Shown here: positions 1 through 5,211 of the stretch, in pieces
How positions within the stretch are numbered: position 1 is the first letter of the stretch
Layout of the letters: each line of letters starts with the position of its first letter
From: Parcubacteria group bacterium CG11_big_fil_rev_8_21_14_0_20_41_14
GTDB lineage: Bacteria > Patescibacteriota > Patescibacteriia > UBA2169
Length of the DNA: 10,427 nt
Assembly (NCBI GenBank): GCA_002787075.1
Contig: PCVT01000023.1
Span: forward strand, 1-10,427
Direction of reading: 5' to 3'
Notes under the pieces: generated by a model
Seen by the model: only the letters and a program-made list of their open reading frames with translations
The model's database searches: none
What the model was told of the DNA's origin: nothing
Position numbers and translations under genes: made by a program

Positions 1-176
1 ATTTCGTTTCCGGTTTTCTGTTCATAATCTTGAAGCAATCCCTCTAGCTCTTGCTTGCTGGCCGAGGACATTACACCTGCGAAATCATTCACAAAACCGC
101 TCGGGTTTCCCGGGGATATGTACGCGTGTACTGCAATAGGAAAAAGCAAGAGAATTATGGCAATAATGCGGCGCAT
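1..176 (-). CDS. TPM-domain (YgcG-like) secreted protein, N-terminal part only
   Basis: This is the start of a gene that runs off the left edge; 58 codons are visible. Translation from the ATG at 176 gives a basic start (MRR), a hydrophobic stretch ending in IAVHA that looks like a Sec signal peptide (cleavage likely near residue 18), then SGFVNDFAGVMSSASKQELE. That last part matches the opening of the TPM (DUF477/YgcG) domain, usually xVNDxAGxLS followed by a helix with E/Q-T-G. The start lies only 3 bases after the lemA stop codon, so the two genes are almost certainly co-transcribed and translationally coupled. LemA next to a TPM-domain protein is a common bacterial pair. TPM proteins sit at the envelope; their role is poorly defined (phosphatase activity is claimed for one plant homologue). 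The family call is fairly sure, the function is not. Confidence 0.8.
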   Translation of the reverse strand, partial: MRRIIAIILLLFPIAVHAYISPGNPSGFVNDFAGVMSSASKQELEGLLQDYEQKTGNE

Positions 177-179
177 AAA

Positions 180-746
180 TTATTCTTCAAAATCAACAAC
201 CGGCGCATCTTCCGCGCCTTGGGCTGCCTCAAATAGTTCATGCCTGCCAAACCCAAACAAATTCGCTAGAATGTTGCGCGGAACTTTGCGGATTAGGACA
301 TTATACACTTGCACTTCTTCGTTATATCTTCGTCTTTCAACGCTAATGCGATTTTCCGTGCCTTCTAATTCAGCGATCAACGCTTGGAAAGATTCTTGTG
401 ATTTCAAGTCAGGATAATTTTCAACTATCACTAAAAGACGCGCAACTGCTGATTCAACTTCTCCGGCTGCCGCGGCTTTTTCGTTGATTGAAGAAGCTCC
501 GGCGTATTTTGAACGCGCTTCTGCTAATGTTGTAAATATCTTTTCATCTTGCGCAGCACTGCCTTTAACTGTGTTCACGATATTTGGGATAAGGTCTAAC
601 CGGCGTTGATACACGGTTTCCACGTTCGCCCATTGGCTTACCACTGCTTCGTCTTTTGATACAAGACCATTGTATCCGCTCCATGCCCAAAGGACAATAA
701 GAACGACAATTCCGATGATTATCCATATTGGTTTGATTTTTGGCAT
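180..746 (-). CDS. lemA: LemA family membrane protein
   Basis: The 188-aa protein has one N-terminal membrane helix (about residues 7-23) followed by the alpha-helical LemA domain. Family signatures are visible: YNGLV at 25-29, the QW..V..VYQRR..LIPNIV..VK block at 38-61, YPDLKS at 111-116, and an ERRRYNEEV segment near 137-145. Length matches the usual 180-200 aa. LemA proteins are membrane-anchored, with a short N-terminus outside and a helical bundle; their biochemical role is unresolved. The start is supported by AGGAG at 758-762, about 11 bases upstream, one of the few clear Shine-Dalgarno sites in this window. The gene is followed 3 bases later by a TPM-domain gene, its frequent partner. 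The acidic C-terminal tail (AEDAPVVDFEE) is typical of bacterial LemA. Identification is confident. Confidence 0.95.
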   Translation of the reverse strand: MPKIKPIWIIIGIVVLIVLWAWSGYNGLVSKDEAVVSQWANVETVYQRRLDLIPNIVNTVKGSAAQDEKIFTTLAEARSKYAGASSINEKAAAAGEVESAVARLLVIVENYPDLKSQESFQALIAELEGTENRISVERRRYNEEVQVYNVLIRKVPRNILANLFGFGRHELFEAAQGAEDAPVVDFEE

Positions 747-763
747 ATAGTTTGATTCTCCTA

Positions 764-787
764 TAAAAAAGACGCAAAGCGCGCCTC
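764..787 (-). terminator. Possible weak intrinsic terminator between the coiled-coil gene and lemA
   Basis: On the minus strand AGGCGC (786-781) can pair with GCGTCT (775-770), including one G-T pair, around a five-base loop. Six T residues follow. The stem is short, so termination would be partial. It separates the coiled-coil gene from lemA and is the only terminator-like structure in this gap. Confidence 0.4.
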
Positions 788-806
788 ATAATAATGCTAA
801 ATAAAA

Positions 807-1166
807 TTACGCTAAACCTGCTGGCGCGGCTTCCAAACCAGTGATTCTTTTTTCATGATTTTCCAGAATATCCTCTGTATTTTTATGATTTTTTGCATGC
901 ACTGTTTCTTCTATTTCATAATCAATATACTTTTTCAGTACTGATTCCACAGTATTGGTCAACCGGTTTATATCCTCTTTTGTTGCCATGTTTGCTTCAA
1001 TATTCCCCATTCTTCTCTCTGCTTTCTCAAATTCGTCCCGCATTTTCTTTTTCAAATCATCATACTGCTCTTTGGTCGCAACCAAAGCCATTGCTTCGCT
1101 GAACTCTTTATAGGCCACGGGCGCATTGTCAATTTCTTGCTGTGTTTTATTTTGCGATGCATCCAT
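807..1166 (-). CDS. Small coiled-coil protein of unknown function
   Basis: The 119-aa protein is highly charged, without signal peptide or membrane helix, and probably cytoplasmic. Residues 18-85 and 95-112 show heptad-like hydrophobic spacing consistent with coiled coils. Two related segments are visible, VATKEQYDDLKKKM (29-42) and MATKEDINRLTNTV (60-73), suggesting an internal duplication. Small proteins with repeated ATKEDI-type heptads are frequent in Patescibacteria and near phage or toxin genes, but I do not recognise a named family. The tail is Ala/Gly-rich (LEAAPAGLA). The ATG at 1166 lies only 3-4 bases after the transcription start predicted from the promoter at 1176-1204, so the mRNA is probably near-leaderless and no Shine-Dalgarno is present. 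The gene is divergent from tRNA-Glu. It is likely a real gene; the function is unknown. Confidence 0.7.
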   Translation of the reverse strand: MDASQNKTQQEIDNAPVAYKEFSEAMALVATKEQYDDLKKKMRDEFEKAERRMGNIEANMATKEDINRLTNTVESVLKKYIDYEIEETVHAKNHKNTEDILENHEKRITGLEAAPAGLA

Positions 1167-1175
1167 ACTGCTATA

Positions 1176-1204
1176 AGTATATCATAATAACAATGCCAGC
1201 GCAA
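1176..1204 (-). promoter_or_regulatory. Sigma-70-type promoter of the coiled-coil gene
   Basis: On the minus strand TTGCGC (1204-1199) and TATACT (1181-1176) are separated by exactly 17 bases. Transcription would start near 1169-1170, 3-4 bases before the ATG at 1166. Confidence 0.65.
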
Positions 1205-1215
1205 TAACATCATTC

Positions 1216-1244
1216 TTGCATTTTTGTCAATAATTCCGTATAGT
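1216..1244 (+). promoter_or_regulatory. Probable promoter of tRNA-Glu
   Basis: TTGCAT (1216-1221), a 17-base gap and TATAGT (1239-1244) would start transcription near 1251, just upstream of the tRNA at 1256. The -35 match is weak and the -10 match good. Confidence 0.5.
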
Positions 1245-1255
1245 ATTAGCAATAA

Positions 1256-1330
1256 GCCGCCATCGTCTAACGGCTAGGACGCCAGGTTCTCATCCTGGTA
1301 ATCGGGGTTCGATTCCCCGTGGCGGTACCA
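1256..1330 (+). tRNA. tRNA-Glu (anticodon CTC)
   Basis: A full cloverleaf of 75 bases can be drawn. The acceptor stem is GCCGCCA (1256-1262) with TGGCGGT (1320-1326), so the first pair is G-U. The D-arm region GTCTAACGGCTAGGAC is typical of tRNA-Glu. The anticodon stem CCAGG/CCTGG (1282-1286, 1294-1298) closes a seven-base loop with anticodon CTC at 1289-1291, which reads GAG. The T arm is CGGGG-TTCGATT-CCCCG (1303-1319). Discriminator A and CCA (1327-1330) are encoded in the gene. It stands alone, between its own promoter and a large palindrome that starts 5 bases after the CCA. Confidence 0.97.
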
Positions 1331-1334
1331 ACTA

Positions 1335-1386
1335 AAAAACGGTGTCAGGAGTCGTTTTTATAAAAACGACTCCTGACACCGTTTTT
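1335..1386. repeat. Perfect 52-bp palindrome (family copy A); likely tRNA terminator
   Basis: The arms at 1335-1360 and 1361-1386 are exact reverse complements, each containing ACGGTGTCAGGAGTCG and flanked by A or T runs. The hairpin ends in GTTTTT, so it can act as an intrinsic terminator on either strand. It starts 5 bases after tRNA-Glu. The same core is inside the dus gene (4942-4995), and a relative is at 10269-10311, so this is a dispersed repeat rather than only a local terminator. Confidence 0.9.
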
Positions 1387-1419
1387 ATATGAGTCAATTT
1401 TTTGTATTTGTTAACACTC

Positions 1420-1448
1420 TTGACATTATTTTTAAAATAGTATAAGAT
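1420..1448 (+). promoter_or_regulatory. Strong promoter of the lipoprotein cassette
   Basis: A consensus -35 TTGACA at 1420-1425 is followed after 17 bases by TAAGAT (1443-1448); TATAAG at 1441-1446 is the alternative -10. Transcription would start near 1455, giving a leader of about 110 bases. The 11-base sequence TTAAAATAGTA occurs at 1432-1442, within the promoter, and again at 1461-1471, 29 bases on. It could be an operator, but this is unproven. Confidence 0.6.
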
Positions 1449-1500
1449 GCTCGTCCGTTCTTAAAATAGTAAAAAAGACCGATATTGCGCTTGCTTTGGA

Positions 1501-1567
1501 AGGGAGGTGAATAATACAAAGCGTGATATCGTTTTCCAAAAACCTCATAAAAAGGAGCACCCGATGA
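1501..1567 (+). promoter_or_regulatory. Leader with unused strong Shine-Dalgarno and possible 14-codon leader ORF
   Basis: AGGGAGGTGA at 1501-1510 is a very strong anti-16S match but has no ATG at the usual distance. The GTG at 1507 overlaps it and cannot be its start. A GTG at 1523 opens a 14-codon frame (M I S F S K N L I K R S T R) whose TGA at 1565-1567 overlaps the lipoprotein ATG at 1564 as ATGA. The spacing from the Shine-Dalgarno to this GTG is longer than ideal. The arrangement resembles translational coupling but could be chance. Confidence 0.3.
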
Positions 1568-1905
1568 AGTATTTCATGATTTTCTTCTGTATCGCGCTGG
1601 TCGCCCTGATCGGAATGATCGGCTGCGGGACCAACAACCCGGTCAGCGAGGAAACGACTCTGAATGGCGATGATGTCATTCGGATGACAAAAGAGGGCGG
1701 CGAAAACAGCGCGGTCGGCACAGCCACTACGGAAACCACGACGACGACCACGACTATCGCGGCTACCGCGGCTACGGACATCAATACAGCGAATCTGCTC
1801 GGCGATAACGTCCTGCTCGACGGTACGGTCGTCAATCAGGTAAAAAAAGAGTCGTCTCGTTACTGCCTGGGCGGTGGCGAGGATTGCGGCGGTAGTAGCC
1901 CGTGA
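1564..1905 (+). CDS. Small Thr-rich lipoprotein of unknown function, probably acquired
   Basis: I choose the ATG at 1564 over an upstream GTG at 1507, because AAAGGAG sits just upstream at good spacing and the signal peptide begins exactly there. The 113-aa product starts MKYFMIFFCIALVALIG and reaches a lipobox M-I-G-C, with the acceptor cysteine near residue 20, so it should be lipid-anchored outside the membrane. The mature part is short and low-complexity: a polar segment, a Thr/Ala tract (a TETTTTTTT run, then AATAATD), and a C-terminus with two cysteines (RYCLGGGEDCGGSSP). No enzymatic domain is visible. Codons are visibly GC-rich (many GCG, GTC, CTG, GGC, ATC), unlike the AT-rich neighbours. 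It has its own promoter and terminator. It is the only gene here ending in TGA. Transfer is inferred; function is unknown. Confidence 0.7.
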   Translation: MKYFMIFFCIALVALIGMIGCGTNNPVSEETTLNGDDVIRMTKEGGENSAVGTATTETTTTTTTIAATAATDINTANLLGDNVLLDGTVVNQVKKESSRYCLGGGEDCGGSSP

Positions 1906-1931
1906 TCTGACCGACCGGCAGTAAGCCCCAA

Positions 1932-1952
1932 ACAGGGCATCCCCTGCCCTGT
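1932..1952 (+). terminator. GC-rich hairpin preceding the lipoprotein terminator
   Basis: ACAGGGCA (1932-1939) pairs perfectly with TGCCCTGT (1945-1952) around TCCCC. It has no T-run and lies 8 bases upstream of the main terminator stem. It may protect the 3' end of the mRNA or aid termination. Confidence 0.5.
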
Positions 1953-1960
1953 CTCCCCAA

Positions 1961-1998
1961 GCCCGGAATGCGCAATTTGCATTCCGGGCACTTTTTTT
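1961..1998 (+). terminator. Strong intrinsic terminator of the lipoprotein gene
   Basis: GCCCGGAATGC (1961-1971) pairs perfectly with GCATTCCGGGC (1979-1989) around a seven-base loop. AC and seven T residues (1992-1998) follow. This closes the cassette that begins with the promoter at 1420. Confidence 0.92.
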
Positions 1999-2007
1999 AT
2001 AAAACAA

Positions 2008-2036
2008 TTGAAAAAACAAGCAAAATCAGCTAGTAT
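2008..2036 (+). promoter_or_regulatory. Probable promoter giving a leaderless mRNA for the 522-aa protein
   Basis: TTGAAA (2008-2013), a 17-base gap and TAGTAT (2031-2036) would start transcription at about 2043, exactly the ATG. No Shine-Dalgarno precedes this gene, which fits leaderless initiation. TATAAA at 2034-2039 is an alternative -10. Confidence 0.5.
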
Positions 2037-2042
2037 AAAGAA

Positions 2043-3611
2043 ATGCAAATACCAGAAACAATCCAGCGAATCGTGCGCGCGGCCAGGGAAGAAGCGCGCT
2101 CAAAAGATACAGACCCGACCGAACCAAAAATCTCCATAACCACCCGCGCTGGACAGGCAACTTTTATATACGAGCGCATGCGCAACGCGGTTGAATATAA
2201 AGAAGAACATTTAATCCGCAGAAACGCGATTGAGCGCATTTTGCGTAGAATGATTTCATCAGGCCATAAAAATAATATCTCAGAAAATCTAATTTCAGAA
2301 CTTATCCACGCGCGGTACCTTCCGAACAATACTATCCCTGAACGAAAAATAAAAGAACTTGATATTATATTTGAAAAATATTTCACCTTGCTTGGTCACG
2401 CTCCTATAAAAGATATCAATGATTCTTCTTCTCTTTCATTTTGGCTCTCTGGCATAGCAGCAACGGAAATTGACGAATTCCTTATGCCACCATATGTAAT
2501 GCACGCGTCAATCAATGCCATGTATGAATATCTTCAGGAGCGCGTTAGAATTGAGGATGAAATTAATGATCGAGAACGTTTGAAGCAGATTTATATAGCC
2601 ACTAGCCGAATTCTATATAAAAACGACAATGACACTATTGGATATCATTTGCTATTGACCTATTATCCAGAATGGACGCGCGCAAATCACGATCTTATAC
2701 GGGAAATAGGAGAGCATTTGAATGAAATACACTCTACAATAACGCAAGATTTAAACTCGCCTATAAAAGAAAAACTCGCTCCTTTGTTCAGGAAATACGT
2801 TGGATATTTCACTATTTTGCAAGACGCGATTGCGCAGGATCCAGGAAAAGCCTGGTCTGATATGAACACCGGGCATGAATTTGAGCAAAGGGTGCGCGCC
2901 ATCTGCCAAAAGCAGTACGAAAAATCCCGCGCTTCTTTACACCGAGGCATTAAGCGAAGTATTATTTATTTGGTAATTACTAAATTTTTATTAGCCGTGG
3001 TTCTGGAAATTCCTGTTGATTATTTATTGATTCACAAAATTGATTATATGCCTTTGGCTATTAATTTAATTTTTCCGCCTGCCTTGCTCGCGCTTATCGC
3101 ACTCTCAACTAAACTGCCTGATGAAGAAAACACCAATCAAATGATAAGTGGCATAAATCATATTATCCAAAATCAAGGCGAAATTATTCAGATGCGCAAA
3201 TCTAGCAAGCGTAGCTTTTTCCTGCGCGCGGTGTTTACTTTGTTGTACGGAATGCTATTTGGCATTTCGTTCGGTTTGATGATTTATATTTTGATCGCGC
3301 TGAATTTCACGTTTATCGGCATTTTTATCTTTCTCTTGTTCCTCTCGTTTGTTTCCTTATTCGCGTACCGCATCCGCCAGTCAAATCAGGAAATGATTGT
3401 CCTGCCCCCAAAGCAAGGATTTATCCGGGGCTTATGGGCGTTTTTTACAATTCCGATTCTGCATGCTGGCAAATGGATGTCCACGCGGTTCGCGCAAATT
3501 AACATTTTCATTTTTGCGTTGGATTTTATTATAGAGGCTCCGTTCAAGGCGTTTATAAAAGTGATTGAGGAATGGATGAATTATGTGCATGAGAAAAAGG
3601 AGGAGATTTAG
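2043..3611 (+). CDS. Conserved-type membrane protein of unknown function (522 aa)
   Basis: The protein has two parts. Residues 1 to about 303 are a soluble, charged, mostly helical region with no signal peptide, containing recognisable segments such as TIGYHLLLTYYPEW (198-211). Residues 304-505 hold membrane segments, roughly 306-330, 336-356, 394-419 and 423-442, with less certain ones near 462-476 and 484-503. Conserved-looking membrane motifs include TKFLLAVVLEIPVDYL and PLAINLIFPPALLALI. A short basic/acidic tail follows (EEWMNYVHEKKEEI). I find no catalytic motif. The architecture resembles a long membrane protein I associate with Patescibacteria, but that is recollection, not a search. 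The start fits the leaderless promoter at 2008-2036. The next downstream DNA is a GIY-YIG element beginning 23 bases after the stop, so no terminator of its own is visible. Confidence 0.85.
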   Translation: MQIPETIQRIVRAAREEARSKDTDPTEPKISITTRAGQATFIYERMRNAVEYKEEHLIRRNAIERILRRMISSGHKNNISENLISELIHARYLPNNTIPERKIKELDIIFEKYFTLLGHAPIKDINDSSSLSFWLSGIAATEIDEFLMPPYVMHASINAMYEYLQERVRIEDEINDRERLKQIYIATSRILYKNDNDTIGYHLLLTYYPEWTRANHDLIREIGEHLNEIHSTITQDLNSPIKEKLAPLFRKYVGYFTILQDAIAQDPGKAWSDMNTGHEFEQRVRAICQKQYEKSRASLHRGIKRSIIYLVITKFLLAVVLEIPVDYLLIHKIDYMPLAINLIFPPALLALIALSTKLPDEENTNQMISGINHIIQNQGEIIQMRKSSKRSFFLRAVFTLLYGMLFGISFGLMIYILIALNFTFIGIFIFLLFLSFVSLFAYRIRQSNQEMIVLPPKQGFIRGLWAFFTIPILHAGKWMSTRFAQINIFIFALDFIIEAPFKAFIKVIEEWMNYVHEKKEEI

Positions 3612-3744
3612 ATGCCATTCCCATGCCTTTTACCTGTCATCCCGAGACCTTACAATACTACATAATATCGAATATGTGGTAAACGAATCATGGAGTCCAA
3701 AACAAAAATCCTTGCAGGCCGAGAGGATCTTATGAAACAAAAAC

Positions 3745-4053
3745 ATGCCAAGACAAAATCAATATAACTTTTATGTATATATAACAACAAACATACGACA
3801 TACGGTATTTTATACCGGAGTATGCAATTCATTATCCAGAAGAATTTGGGAACATAAAAATAAAAAAATACCAGGGTTTACTTCAAAATACAATACTGAT
3901 AAACTGGTGTATTATGAACACTTTGACAATATCTCGTATGCTATTGAGCGCGAAAAGAAGCTAAAAAAGCTAAGCCACAGAAATAAGGTGTTGCTTATAA
4001 ACAAATTCAATTCTGATTGGAAGGATTTATTTGATAATAAGCATAGTTATTAG
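3745..4053 (+). CDS. GIY-YIG domain endonuclease (URI/YhbQ-like)
   Basis: The 102-aa protein is a stand-alone GIY-YIG nuclease domain. The GIY strand is FYVYI (9-13) and the YIG strand is FYTGV (22-26). The Arg/His helix follows as SRRIWEHK (31-38). Next come the FTSKYNTDKLVYYEHF block (45-60), the helix with the probable metal-binding glutamate AIERE (66-70), and the family end motif INKFNSDWKDL (85-95). Length matches the COG2827-type proteins of about 80-100 aa. These single-domain proteins cut DNA in principle, though their physiological targets are largely unknown. The gene sits alone between long inverted repeats, so it may act on those ends. The ATG at 3745 has no close Shine-Dalgarno; an ATG at 3732 is out of frame. 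The gene is AT-rich like the host. All expected catalytic residues appear present. Confidence 0.9.
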   Translation: MPRQNQYNFYVYITTNIRHTVFYTGVCNSLSRRIWEHKNKKIPGFTSKYNTDKLVYYEHFDNISYAIEREKKLKKLSHRNKVLLINKFNSDWKDLFDNKHSY

Positions 4054-4139
4054 TCGCGAGATTCTCTCGCCTTGTATTGTCATCTCGAGCTCTTAAAGAC
4101 GAGATCCTCTCGGCTTGTGTGGCATTACTATTACACTTA

Positions 4140-4181
4140 TATAATCCGTTTACCACATCCTATTTTCTAAAAATATATAAT
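4140..4181 (+). promoter_or_regulatory. Two TATAAT boxes in the element's right arm, possible dus promoters
   Basis: Perfect -10 boxes are at 4140-4145 and 4176-4181, upstream of the dus start at 4216. Neither has a convincing -35 element. They are the only promoter-like signals before dus. If real, the GIY-YIG element supplies the promoter of the downstream housekeeping gene. Confidence 0.35.
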
Positions 4182-4215
4182 TAAGCCTCGGGATGACAAA
4201 TGAGCGCAAGATGAC

Positions 4216-5211
4216 ATGAATAATTTTTGGCAACAACTCAAAAAACCATTCTTCTGTTTGGCTCCTATGTCTGACGTGACAGACGCGGCTTTTAGGCGGA
4301 TTATCGCAAAGTATGGCAAGCCAGATGTAATGTGGACTGAATTCGTGTCCGCGGATGGCATTGCTCTTGGCGACAAAGATGAAATTCTTAAAAATCTTAA
4401 ATTTTCCGCGAAAGAGCGGCCTATTGTCGCGCAAGTATTTACAGCAAATCCAGATAATATGAAAAAAACAGCTCGCATAATTCAGGATTTGGGTTTTGAT
4501 GGATTAGATATTAACATGGGATGCCCGGACCGGAAAGTTGAAAAGCAAGGCGCTGGGGCTGGTTTGATGAAAAACCCTGATTTAGCGCGCGCTTTGATTG
4601 CTGCAGCCAAAAAAGGCGCGCCAAAATTGCCAATTTCTGTTAAAACGCGCATTGGATATACGAAAAATGAAATTGATACCTGGATTCCTATTCTTCTGAA
4701 GACAGACATTGCGGCTTTGACGATTCACTGGCGCACTAGAAAAGAAATGTCCCGCGTTCCTGCTAAATGGCATTTGGCTAAAAGCGTTATTCAGATGCGA
4801 GACAAAATCGCGCCCAAGACGCTTATTATCGGGAATGGAGATGTTTCGTATTTAGACGATGCGCATCAAAAAGCCCGGGAGACCGGTGTTGATGGCGTTA
4901 TGATCGGCCGCGCAATTTTCGGCAATCCGTGGTTCTTCAAAGAAAACGGTGTCAGGAGTCGTTTTTTACAGAAAACGACTCTTGACACCGTTTTCTCCGT
5001 TTTCTATCCCAGCAAAGATAACAAATTGCGCGTTTTAATAGAGCACGCCAAACTCTACGAAAAACTTATCAAACACAAATCATTCGCTGTAATGAAAAAA
5101 CATTTCAAGGCCTATGTTTCTGGCTGGGATGGGGCAAAGCAATTGCGCGTGAAATTGATGGATGCAGAAAATGCGGAAGAAGTGGAGGAAATTATCAAAA
5201 ATACGCACTAG
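4216..5211 (+). CDS. dusB: tRNA-dihydrouridine synthase with a palindromic in-frame insertion
   Basis: This 331-aa flavoenzyme should reduce specific uridines in the tRNA D-loop to dihydrouridine using FMN and NADPH. Motifs run in order along a TIM barrel: LAPMSDVTDAAFR (15-27), the catalytic-cysteine loop NMGCPDRKV (100-108, Cys103), KTRIG (143-147), TIHWRTR (169-175, His171), IGNGDV (205-210) and GVMIGRAIFGNPW (227-239). A C-terminal helical domain follows (about 268-330). Residues 243-260 are encoded by a palindromic repeat (4942-4995) placed between the barrel and the helical domain; without it the protein would be 313 aa. Trp172 replaces the usual Gly of HGRTR. The start has no Shine-Dalgarno. 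The stop shares CTAG with the convergent murF stop. The Dus family is certain; the B subtype is less so. Confidence 0.93.
   Translation: MNNFWQQLKKPFFCLAPMSDVTDAAFRRIIAKYGKPDVMWTEFVSADGIALGDKDEILKNLKFSAKERPIVAQVFTANPDNMKKTARIIQDLGFDGLDINMGCPDRKVEKQGAGAGLMKNPDLARALIAAAKKGAPKLPISVKTRIGYTKNEIDTWIPILLKTDIAALTIHWRTRKEMSRVPAKWHLAKSVIQMRDKIAPKTLIIGNGDVSYLDDAHQKARETGVDGVMIGRAIFGNPWFFKENGVRSRFLQKTTLDTVFSVFYPSKDNKLRVLIEHAKLYEKLIKHKSFAVMKKHFKAYVSGWDGAKQLRVKLMDAENAEEVEEIIKNTH
4942..4995. repeat. Palindromic repeat (family copy B) inside the dus reading frame
   Basis: The 24-base arms at 4942-4965 and 4972-4995 pair with a single G-U exception around a six-base loop. The arm core ACGGTGTCAGGAGTCG is identical to the palindrome after tRNA-Glu (1335-1386). 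The element is 54 bases, exactly 18 codons, and starts on a codon boundary. A 9-base tandem repeat CCGTTTTCT (4988-4996, 4997-5005) marks its right edge. Confidence 0.93.

Larger units (their letters stand above)
3635..4198 (+). mobile_element. GIY-YIG single-gene element with nested inverted repeats
   Basis: Three pairs of exact inverted repeats bracket the nuclease gene in nested order. TGTCATCCCGAG at 3635-3646 pairs with 4187-4198. ATGTGGTAAACG at 3674-3685 pairs with 4147-4158. GCCGAGAGGATCT at 3718-3730 pairs with 4102-4114. Spacing between blocks is the same on both sides within one base (39/40, then 44/44). The flanks are therefore one imperfect inverted repeat of about 96-98 bp whose intervening parts have diverged. 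No target duplication is obvious. A further related segment lies between the gene and the right arm (4055-4100), including a hairpin GCGAGA-TTC-TCTCGC. Mobility is inferred from architecture and from a gene-less relative at 9567-9632. Confidence 0.7.

Noticed and set aside
1256..1326. G-U first pair in the tRNA-Glu acceptor stem
   Set aside because: It is slightly unusual, but the rest of the cloverleaf is perfect and I believe similar pairs occur in related tRNA-Glu genes, so I do not treat it as a defect.
1255..1400. tRNA-Glu as an integration site for the lipoprotein cassette
   Set aside because: No duplicated tRNA 3' end or integrase is visible; adjacency alone is not evidence of site-specific integration.
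1507..1563. GTG start adding 19 residues to the lipoprotein
   Set aside because: The GTG overlaps its own Shine-Dalgarno and would put a charged tail before the signal peptide. The ATG at 1564 has a well-spaced AAAGGAG.
1903..2000. TGA recoding or read-through extending the lipoprotein
   Set aside because: The frame stays open for a while after the TGA but crosses a double hairpin and terminator. No other gene here has an internal TGA that would indicate recoding.
1432..2019. Minus-strand 195-codon open frame opposite the lipoprotein
   Set aside because: It is antisense to a gene with promoter, Shine-Dalgarno, lipobox and terminator. It crosses the terminator and promoter, and its product is Arg/Asp-rich with no recognisable domain; it is a shadow of GC-rich sequence.
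3732..3767. ATG at 3732 as an earlier GIY-YIG start
   Set aside because: It is in another frame and meets a stop after 11 codons.
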